Source: Betaproteobacteria bacterium
Lineage (GTDB): Bacteria > Pseudomonadota > Gammaproteobacteria > Burkholderiales > SG8-39
DNA length: 5,251 bases
Assembly: GCA_007280315.1 (NCBI GenBank)
Contig: QYQC01000180.1
Coordinates: 1 to 5,251 of the forward strand
Direction of reading: 5' to 3'
The position numbers and the translations under genes are program-made. The stretch's first letter is position 1; each line of letters starts with the position of its first letter. Positions 1 to 4,298 of the stretch are shown here, in pieces. The notes beneath the pieces are model-generated. The model did no database searches and was not told the origin of the DNA. It saw only the letters and a program-made list of their open reading frames with translations.

Positions 1-389
1 AGGTTCTCGAAGAACGCCAGATCCTCCTTTAACCGGGCATTTTCGTCTTCCAGCGTCTTTACCTGTCTCCCTAATTGGGTCTGGGCGGTGCGCTCGATCT
101 GCAGCTTGCTTTCGCTGGCGTTGACGCTTGCGCGCAGCGCCGCAACTTCTGTAGTCAATCGGCCTGCGCGCTCGCGCAGCTGCGATAACTCCTGCTCCGC
201 TTCGCTGCTGTCAAAACCGGCAAAGCGCCGTCCGGCATCGTAGATCCAGGCCGCCAGTGCGAATGAACAGGACAGTACGACAACCAGGCCGAGCGTGCGC
301 CAGTACCAAGCGACATGGGTCTGCACCATCATGCGCGGCGCCGAGATGCCGAATCGCCGGCGGAACTGTTTCAACAGATTCGGCGGCAT
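1..389 (-). CDS. Membrane-anchored coiled-coil protein, DUF6776-like (partial, C-terminus beyond window)
   Basis: My own translation from ATG at 389 stays open to the window edge, giving about 129 residues. Residues 1-32 are basic with many Arg/Lys and a Trp-Tyr-Trp patch. Residues 33-50 form one hydrophobic segment (LGLVVVLSCSFALAAW), so the N-terminus is probably cytoplasmic and the rest periplasmic. Residues about 62-129 are rich in Glu, Gln, Arg and Leu in heptad-like spacing, typical of a coiled coil, ending near LKEDLAFFEN. This architecture and the position directly after argC match the uncharacterised DUF6776 proteins of Betaproteobacteria; that family name is from memory. The start lies 8 nt after the argC stop, so the two are probably co-transcribed. 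No good Shine-Dalgarno precedes the ATG, so translational coupling to argC is likely. Met20/Met21 are alternative starts but leave less of the basic N-terminus. The molecular function is unknown. Confidence 0.82.
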   Translation of the reverse strand, partial: MPPNLLKQFRRRFGISAPRMMVQTHVAWYWRTLGLVVVLSCSFALAAWIYDAGRRFAGFDSSEAEQELSQLRERAGRLTTEVAALRASVNASESKLQIERTAQTQLGRQVKTLEDENARLKEDLAFFEN

Positions 390-397
390 TGCGGCGA

Positions 398-1426
398 CTA
401 CGGAAGAACCGGAACGTGTCCCAGGCCCAGAGACTCGTCCAGACCGAACATCAGGTTCATATTCTGTACTGCCTGGCCCGAAGCGCCTTTGACCAGATTG
501 TCGATGACCGAAAGCACCACCAGGGTGTCGCCGCCCTGCGGCCGGTGCACTGCAATGCGACAGGTGTTGGCGGCACGCACCGAGCGCGTGTCCGGATGGC
601 TGCCCGGCGGCATCACATCGACAAAGGGCTCGCGCGCATAGCGTTCTTCGAACAGTTTCTGGAAATCGAGCTCGCGCGTGACCCGCGCGTACAGCGTGGC
701 ATGAATGCCGCGGATCATCGGCGTAAGGTGCGGCACGAACGTAAGGCCGATCTCACGGCCGATGATTTGCGCCATGTACTGGACGATCTCGACGCCGTGG
801 CGGTGCCCCGGCACGCCGTAGGCTTTGAAATTGTCCGAAGCCTCGGAGAACAGGATATGCGTTTCCGCTTTGCGCCCGGCTCCGCTCACTCCCGACTTGG
901 CATCGGCGATCAGATGTCCCGCATCGACAGCGCCGGCCTCGAGCAATGGCAGAAAGCCAAGTTGCACCGCGGTGGGATAGCAACCCGGGTTTGCGACGAT
1001 GCGCGCCTTGCGGATGGCATCGCGATTGACCTCGGGCAGACCATAGACCGCCTGCGGTATCAGTTCGGGACAGGCGTGCTTCACTTTGTACCACTTCTCC
1101 CACTCGGCCACGTTCTGAATGCGGAAATCAGCGGAAATATCGATGAGTCGCACGCCGGCGTCAACCAGTTGGCGCGCGTCATTCATGGCTACGGCGTGAG
1201 GCGTGGCGAAGAACACGACGTCGCATTGATCCAGCGCCGCCGCGGTTGGGTCGCAGAACGCCAGGTCGACATGACCGCGCAGGCTGGGAAACAATTCGCT
1301 GACTGCCAAGCCCGCTTCCTTGCGCGAGGTGATCGCCCGCAATTCGGCCTGCGGGTGCTGCGCCAGGATGCGCAACAACTCCACGCCGGTATATCCAGTG
1401 CCTCCAACCACGCCTATCTTGATCAT
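398..1426 (-). CDS. argC: N-acetyl-gamma-glutamyl-phosphate reductase (type 1 ArgC)
   Basis: Third step of arginine biosynthesis: NADPH-dependent reduction of N-acetyl-glutamyl 5-phosphate to N-acetyl-glutamate 5-semialdehyde, in the cytoplasm. The 342-residue protein has the usual type 1 length. It opens with the Rossmann dinucleotide loop GGTGYTGVELLR (residues 8-19). The catalytic-cysteine motif is ANPGCYPTA with Cys149, and GHRHGVEI (about 207-214) supplies the conserved histidine. The C-terminus carries the family run NLVKGASGQAVQNMNL (310-325). The ATG at 1426 is supported by GGAG at 1433-1436, 6 nt upstream. It lies just downstream of the rpsI terminator, so it needs either its own promoter in the short gap or readthrough from rplM-rpsI. 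The next gene starts 8 nt after its TAG stop. No ArgR-type operator was recognised. Confidence 0.98.
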   Translation of the reverse strand: MIKIGVVGGTGYTGVELLRILAQHPQAELRAITSRKEAGLAVSELFPSLRGHVDLAFCDPTAAALDQCDVVFFATPHAVAMNDARQLVDAGVRLIDISADFRIQNVAEWEKWYKVKHACPELIPQAVYGLPEVNRDAIRKARIVANPGCYPTAVQLGFLPLLEAGAVDAGHLIADAKSGVSGAGRKAETHILFSEASDNFKAYGVPGHRHGVEIVQYMAQIIGREIGLTFVPHLTPMIRGIHATLYARVTRELDFQKLFEERYAREPFVDVMPPGSHPDTRSVRAANTCRIAVHRPQGGDTLVVLSVIDNLVKGASGQAVQNMNLMFGLDESLGLGHVPVLP

Positions 1427-1449
1427 TTCCCGCTCCGAAGGTGACCTCT

Positions 1450-1479
1450 AGTCTAGCAGCCAGGAATTGCCACGAGCAA
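1450..1479 (-). promoter_or_regulatory. Possible weak sigma70 promoter for argC
   Basis: On the minus strand TTGCTC (1474-1479) and TAGACT (1450-1455) are separated by 18 nt and lie in the only space between the rpsI terminator and argC. The -35 matches consensus at 3 of 6 positions and the -10 at 4 of 6, so this is a tentative call. It would put the start site about 17 nt upstream of the argC ATG. The -35 overlaps the terminator's U-tract region. Partial terminator readthrough is the alternative source of argC mRNA. Confidence 0.3.
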
Positions 1480-1510
1480 AAAACAAAAGCCGCCTCGAAG
1501 GGCGGCTTTT
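1474..1510 (-). terminator. Rho-independent terminator of the rplM-rpsI operon
   Basis: AAAAGCCGCC (1485-1494) and GGCGGCTTTT (1501-1510) are a perfect 10-bp inverted repeat with a 6-nt loop. Read on the minus strand the stem is followed by a T-rich tract (TTTTGTTTTTTG), the form of an intrinsic terminator. It starts about 22 nt after the rpsI stop codon. On the plus strand the following bases are less T-rich, so the minus orientation is the intended one. Confidence 0.92.
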
Positions 1511-1531
1511 GATTGACTACCTGGGCCGGGA

Positions 1532-1927
1532 TTACCGCTTGGAGAACTGCTTTGCACGCCGCGCCTTGTGCAAGCCCACCTTCTTACGTTCGACCTCTCG
1601 CGCATCTCGCGTCACCAACCCTGCCTTCGACAGCACCGGCTTGAGCGCGGGATCGTATTCGATCAAGGCGCGGGTAAGGCCGTGGCGCACCGCACCCGCC
1701 TGACCGGACTCGCCGCCGCCATCGACGTTGACTTTGATATCAAAGGTCTGCAGATGATCGGTCAGAACAAGGGGTTGGCGCACTACCATGCGACCGGTTT
1801 CGCGGGCAAAGTATTCGTCCAGCGCCTTATCGTTGACGACGAACTTACCCTTGCCGGGTTTGATAAACACCCGCGCCACCGAGGTCTTGCGACGCCCGGT
1901 ACCGTAGTTGTAACTAATCTCAGCCAT
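1532..1927 (-). CDS. rpsI: 30S ribosomal protein S9
   Basis: Small-subunit head protein; in the family its C-terminal tail reaches the P-site tRNA anticodon stem. The 131 residues match the normal bacterial length of about 130. Recognisable parts are the N-terminal TGRRKTSVARVF (about 10-21), the S9 signature GGGESGQAGAVRHGLTRAL (70-88), and the basic C-terminus ending KQFSKR. Its ATG lies only 3 nt after the rplM stop. A GGAG (minus strand, 1937-1940) sits 9 nt upstream, inside the end of rplM, so translational coupling is likely. A strong terminator follows. The rplM-rpsI pairing is conserved across bacteria. Confidence 0.99.
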   Translation of the reverse strand: MAEISYNYGTGRRKTSVARVFIKPGKGKFVVNDKALDEYFARETGRMVVRQPLVLTDHLQTFDIKVNVDGGGESGQAGAVRHGLTRALIEYDPALKPVLSKAGLVTRDAREVERKKVGLHKARRAKQFSKR

Positions 1928-1930
1928 TGA

Positions 1931-2359
1931 TTAAATCTCCAGCGCTTTGGGTTGCTGTGCAACGTGCGGATGCTCGCCGTCGGGGTACACCTTCAGTTTC
2001 TTGAACATGGCGTAACCCAGCGGGCCTTTGGGCAACATGCCCTTGACCGCTTTTTCCAGGGCCCGCCCCGGAAACCGTGCCTGCATTTTGCCGAAGTTCG
2101 TCTGCGAAATGCCGCCGGGATAGCCGCTGTGTCGATAATAAATCTTGTCGTCCGACTTCGCGCCCGTTACCCGCAGTTTGGCCGCATTGACGACAACGAT
2201 GAAATCGCCGGTATCGACGTGAGGCGTGTAAATGACTTTGTGCTTGCCACGCAGGCGCCGCGCGACCTCGGTCGCGACACGCCCAAGCACTTTGTCGGTG
2301 GCGTCGATCACGAACCAGTCGTGCTGGACTTCATGTGGCTTGGCGGAAAATGTTTTCAT
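1931..2359 (-). CDS. rplM: 50S ribosomal protein L13
   Basis: Early-assembly large-subunit protein that binds 23S rRNA. The 142 residues equal the E. coli length. The N-terminus MKTFSAKP followed by WFVIDATDKVLGRVA (15-29) and the L13 signature GMLPKGPLGYAMFKKLKVY (107-125) with DGEHPH after it make the call certain. It is the first gene of the rplM-rpsI unit, preceded by a near-consensus promoter. The predicted leader is only about 25 nt, and no Shine-Dalgarno is visible in front of the ATG; the nearby bases read CCGTTTCCCTCA on the minus strand. In E. coli L13 represses its own operon through the leader. Whether that applies here cannot be judged from so short a leader. Confidence 0.99.
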   Translation of the reverse strand: MKTFSAKPHEVQHDWFVIDATDKVLGRVATEVARRLRGKHKVIYTPHVDTGDFIVVVNAAKLRVTGAKSDDKIYYRHSGYPGGISQTNFGKMQARFPGRALEKAVKGMLPKGPLGYAMFKKLKVYPDGEHPHVAQQPKALEI

Positions 2360-2390
2360 TGAGGGAAACGGCTACGCGGAAAAGGGCGTG

Positions 2391-2419
2391 ATTGTATGTC
2401 AGGGACCACTCAGTGTCAA
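2391..2419 (-). promoter_or_regulatory. Strong sigma70 promoter of rplM-rpsI
   Basis: On the minus strand a perfect -35 TTGACA (2414-2419) is followed by 17 nt and TACAAT (2391-2396), 5 of 6 to the -10 consensus. The predicted start site is near 2384, giving a leader of about 25 nt before the rplM ATG at 2359. It lies downstream of the sRNA terminator, so rplM does not depend on transcription from the sRNA promoter. Confidence 0.85.
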
Positions 2420-2452
2420 ACGAAGCGCCGCCACTGACGTCGGATTCGAAGC

Positions 2453-2483
2453 AAAAAAAAGCGCAACTCCGGGGAGTTGCGCT
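2453..2483 (-). terminator. Rho-independent terminator of the predicted small RNA
   Basis: AGCGCAACTC (2460-2469) and GAGTTGCGCT (2474-2483) form a perfect 10-bp stem around a tetraloop. On the minus strand it is followed by an unbroken run of T (8 including the last paired base). It is oriented toward rplM but stops about 90 bp short of it, upstream of the rplM promoter. No protein gene precedes it, which is why a non-coding transcript is proposed. Confidence 0.92.
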
Positions 2484-2560
2484 GAATCCACCAAAGGGAG
2501 GAGGGTGGAGGAGACAAGCTTCAACACTGATTCGAATGCCATCCATCAATGTTCAAGCTT
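2453..2560 (-). ncRNA. Predicted anti-Shine-Dalgarno small RNA (about 108 nt; candidate 'Betaproteobacteria toxic small RNA')
   Basis: The sequence shows a complete small transcription unit in an intergenic region with no credible ORF. Its first hairpin pairs CAAGCUU (2561-2555) with AAGCUUG (2521-2515), a G-G mismatch, then AACAUUGAU with AUCAGUGUU (9 bp with one G-U), around a 13-nt loop. The second hairpin has stem UCCACC/GGUGGA (2509-2504 with 2492-2487) and loop CUCCUCCCUUU. CCUCCUCCC (2504-2496) mimics the anti-Shine-Dalgarno end of 16S rRNA (CCUCC). A further CUCCUCC lies just 5' of it at 2513-2507. The third hairpin is the terminator. From memory, sRNAs with CCUCCUCCC loops are known as cuckoo RNAs, and an Rfam family of toxic betaproteobacterial sRNAs carries an anti-SD next to housekeeping genes. 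I infer a role in blocking or tuning translation initiation. Family identity is unchecked. Confidence 0.72.
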
Positions 2561-2566
2561 GGACTA

Positions 2567-2605
2567 ATTGTACACATCTGCTTTGCTGCGATGCAAGATT
2601 TTTTT
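2567..2605 (-). promoter_or_regulatory. Promoter of the predicted small RNA with upstream A-tract
   Basis: On the minus strand TTGCAT (2591-2596) and TACAAT (2567-2572) are 18 nt apart. The -10 matches 5 of 6, the -35 only at TTG. An A7 tract lies directly upstream of the -35 (plus-strand T-run ending near 2605), as in a proximal UP element. The predicted +1 falls at about 2560, the first bases of the 5' hairpin, which is strong positional support. The -10 is identical to that of rplM. Confidence 0.65.
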
Positions 2606-2650
2606 CGCGCAGTGCGAGCAAAAATTTCAATGGGGGCATCGAAACGAATC

Positions 2651-2678
2651 ATTATATTTTATGTATTTGAAATATAAT
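2651..2678. repeat. Perfect 9-bp inverted repeat in an AT-rich block
   Basis: ATTATATTT (2651-2659) and AAATATAAT (2670-2678) are exact reverse complements with a 10-nt spacer. Each arm contains TATAAT when read outward on its own strand (plus 2673-2678, minus 2651-2656), so the element could be an operator or a symmetric pair of -10 boxes. No matching -35 was found at 16-18 nt on either strand. Its function is unassigned. Confidence 0.6.
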
Positions 2679-2688
2679 AGTAATTCAT

Positions 2689-2726
2689 GTTATTTATAAC
2701 CGGTATCAGCACTAGAAATAATACCG
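2689..2726. repeat. Two adjoining short inverted repeats, possible operator
   Basis: GTTAT-TT-ATAAC (2689-2700) is a near-contiguous dyad. It is followed at once by CGGTAT (2701-2706) and ATACCG (2721-2726), separated by 14 nt. The flanking TTAT and ATAA extend the outer symmetry imperfectly. They lie between the sRNA promoter and the OsmC-family gene. They could bind a regulator of either, but no known site was recognised. Confidence 0.4.
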
Positions 2727-2919
2727 AATAACACCTGGCTAAATCTTGATTTTTAAAGCATTGCCGTGTCGCACAACTCGACCGCTAGCGCCAGCGAAAA
2801 GCAACGGAATACAATGCGCGCTGGCACGCAGATTTGCGCCTGAACAACATTTCGTCCCGACCAGAGCCTGAGGGACGGACGCACTTGCGTATTTGACGCC
2901 GACCACAGGGACCTGAATT

Positions 2920-3335
2920 ATGGAATGCACAGTGAAGTGGATCGACGGCGTGAGCTTCGTCGCAGAAACAGGCAGTGGCCACGCTGTGGTTATGGACGGC
3001 GCAATCGAAGGCGGCGGTCGCAATCTCGGTCCGCGGCCTATGGAAATGGTGTTGCTCGGCACCGGCGGATGCAGCGCCTACGACGTTGTCGTCATCCTGA
3101 AAAAAGCGGGCAGGCGGTCAGCGACTGCAGCGTCGAGCTAAAAGCCGAGCGCGCCGAAACCGATCCAAAAATCTTCACCCGCATCCACATGCATTTTATT
3201 TTGCGCGGCAGGAACCTGAAAAAATCGATGGTGGAATCCGCGATCAAGCTTTCGCACCAGAAATACTGCTCCGCTACCATCATGCTGGGCAAGACTGCCC
3301 AGATCACCCACGACTACGAGATCGTTGCCGATTGA
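2920..3335 (+). pseudogene. OsmC-family (YhfA-like) protein, interrupted by a one-base frameshift
   Basis: OsmC-family proteins are small cysteine-based proteins, many acting on hydroperoxides. The first frame from ATG 2920 encodes MECTVKWIDGVSFVAE through GTGGCSAYDVVVILKK (Cys51), then leaves the family and stops at 3141. The family sequence continues in the -1 frame from SGQAVSDCSVEL to the stop at 3335 and includes the second conserved cysteine, KYCSATIMLG. Joining them gives 138 residues, a normal family length, with Cys51 and Cys117. The break falls at an A6 run (3100-3105) after CTG; a seventh A would restore the frame exactly. Explanations are a homopolymer sequencing error, a recent real mutation, or ribosomal or transcriptional slippage. 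Both halves look otherwise intact, so decay is not advanced. Weak Shine-Dalgarno AGGGA lies 8 nt before the start. The gene converges with coq7, 33 nt away, with no terminator seen between. Confidence 0.88.
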
Positions 3336-3368
3336 ACGCCGATTCGGTTGCTCCGGATTGGTCCCGAT

Positions 3369-3998
3369 TCAGACCCAATAGGAAACCTGCGTCATCAACC
3401 GCGCCGATATCCGCATCGCGCGCTTCGCCGCATCGGGCAACTCGGCTGCGCCCAGGGCATAGGCGGTTCGCGCGTGCGCGCTTTCGTCCTGTTTCATCTG
3501 CACCACAATGGCGCGGGTTTTCGCGTCCTGCGGCGCGAGGCGCTGCAGATGCCCGCCCAAGTGAAGCTCGACCTGACGTTCAGTCTCAGCCAGAAAACCC
3601 AGGTTCCAGCGCGTGCCGAACATGCCCGCGGCGTAGCCCAGCGCGAGAGAGCCGACATACCAAAGCGGATTGAGCAGACTCAGGCGCCCGCCCAGTTCGT
3701 TCACACGTTGCTCTGCCCAGGCCAGATGCTCGGTTTCCTCGCGCGCGGCCTGCTCCAATGCGCGCGTAACCGTAGCGTCCTCACAGGACAGCGCCTGCCC
3801 CTGATACAGGGCTTGCGCGCACACCTCGCCGCAGTGGTTCACACGCATCAGCGCCGCCGCATGGCGCTTTTCGGCGTCGGAGAGCTCTGCCTCCGCCAGC
3901 GTTCCACCAGGCAGCGGCCGCGCCGACACCGGCGTCGCCGCGAGCGTGCGCAGTGCCTTGTCGAATTCCACGATCAGTCGGTCGAAGCTGCTTTCCAT
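3369..3998 (-). CDS. coq7: 2-polyprenyl-3-methyl-6-methoxy-1,4-benzoquinone monooxygenase (demethoxyubiquinone hydroxylase)
   Basis: Di-iron hydroxylase that adds the last ring hydroxyl in ubiquinone synthesis, acting at the cytoplasmic membrane. From ATG 3998 the protein has 209 residues, the usual bacterial length, and starts MESSFDRLIVEFDKALRT as in its relatives. Predicted metal ligands are Glu58 (NHCGEVCAQ), Glu88 and His91 (EETEHL), Glu144 (RQVELHL), and Glu172 and His175 (DESAHA). A hydrophobic stretch at about 112-127 (LWYVGSLALGYAAGMF) fits membrane association. The frame is open to an ATG at 4061, but the extra 21 residues lack family similarity, so the internal start was chosen. 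A TACAAT on the minus strand (4013-4018) could be a -10 box and would also exclude the longer start, but it has no good -35. The gene is convergent with the OsmC-family gene and divergent from the porin. Confidence 0.96.
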   Translation of the reverse strand: MESSFDRLIVEFDKALRTLAATPVSARPLPGGTLAEAELSDAEKRHAAALMRVNHCGEVCAQALYQGQALSCEDATVTRALEQAAREETEHLAWAEQRVNELGGRLSLLNPLWYVGSLALGYAAGMFGTRWNLGFLAETERQVELHLGGHLQRLAPQDAKTRAIVVQMKQDESAHARTAYALGAAELPDAAKRAMRISARLMTQVSYWV

Positions 3999-4243
3999 GG
4001 CGGCCATCCCGCATTGTAGCGGATAGGTGCCGCTCCGACGGTAGGCAGTCAAACAAGCCAAAGATCAGCGGGATCACTCGGTTGTGTTGCCCGCCATCGC
4101 GCTGATGTTGCAAAAAAACAACATTTTCGACGTATTGTGGCGCCGAGACGCATATAAAGGATGGCCCTGCGCCCGATATAGGTGAAAATGCAACCAGCAA
4201 CTCCCAAGCGGGGGGAGCGAAAAAAGCGCGGTAGCAGTGGCCA

Positions 4244-4265
4244 ACCACGTGGTGTCATTGATACC
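4244..4265 (+). repeat. Palindrome and alternative hairpin in the porin leader
   Basis: ACCACGTGGT (4244-4253) is a perfect 10-bp palindrome. Its right end overlaps a possible RNA hairpin GGUGUC-AUU-GAUACC (4251-4265, one G-U pair), so in RNA the two foldings exclude each other. They lie 19-40 nt upstream of the Shine-Dalgarno. This could be an operator, an mRNA stability element, or chance. Confidence 0.4.
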
Positions 4266-4283
4266 AAGCTCTATTCAAACTTT

Positions 4284-4290
4284 AAGGAGA
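4284..4290 (+). promoter_or_regulatory. Ribosome binding site of the porin gene
   Basis: AAGGAGA lies 8 nt upstream of ATG 4299, the strongest Shine-Dalgarno in the window. It fixes the porin start. Its AGGAGA core is complementary to UCUCCU in the predicted small RNA (minus, 2514-2509). Confidence 0.9.
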
Positions 4291-4298
4291 TTATCAGC

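Larger units (their letters stand above)
2606..2919. other. Intergenic region upstream of the OsmC-family gene, no protein gene seen
   Basis: This stretch holds the AT-rich repeats at 2651-2726 and then a GC-richer approach to the plus-strand gene. No ORF here has a ribosome binding site or recognisable content. No convincing plus-strand sigma70 promoter was found. The best -10-like element is TATAAT at 2673-2678, which lacks a good -35 and would imply a leader of about 235 nt. A weak Shine-Dalgarno AGGGA (2907-2911) precedes the ATG at 2920. Confidence 0.5.
3999..4298. other. Divergent intergenic region between coq7 and the porin gene
   Basis: About 300 bases with no supported gene. The coq7 side has a TACAAT (minus, 4013-4018). 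On the porin side the elements are a 6-bp inverted repeat ATGTTG/CAACAT (4105-4110, 4119-4124) around an A-tract, a -10-like TATAAA (4153-4158) without a matching -35, a CTCCC/GGGAG hairpin (4201-4217), and the palindrome ACCACGTGGT (4244-4253). No convincing full sigma70 promoter for the porin could be assigned, so its start site remains open. Confidence 0.5.

Noticed and set aside
257..1444. 395-codon open frame on the plus strand opposite argC
   Set aside because: It is an antisense shadow of argC in GC-rich sequence. It is Arg/His-rich with no family resemblance, and argC on the other strand is certain.
2496..2513. GGAGG-like repeats on the plus strand as Shine-Dalgarno sites
   Set aside because: No start codon with a credible frame follows at normal spacing. 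On the other strand the same bases form the hairpin loop of a complete transcription unit.
2331..2549. 72-codon minus-strand open frame covering the small RNA
   Set aside because: It spans the intrinsic terminator and overlaps the rplM start in another frame. No ribosome binding site supports it.
2392..2670. 92-codon open frame on the plus strand across the rplM upstream region
   Set aside because: It runs through two promoters and a terminator hairpin on the other strand, lacks a Shine-Dalgarno, and has no coherent composition.
2739..3062. 107-codon minus-strand frame over the start of the OsmC-family gene
   Set aside because: It is antisense to a recognisable family sequence and has no similarity of its own.
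3348..4019. Open frames on the plus strand opposite coq7
   Set aside because: The minus strand carries Coq7 with all expected metal ligands; the antisense products are Arg-rich and unrecognisable.
3999..4061. Longer coq7 start at 4061
   Set aside because: The 21 extra residues are not family-like, and a -10-like TACAAT falls inside them; the start at 3998 gives the standard N-terminus.
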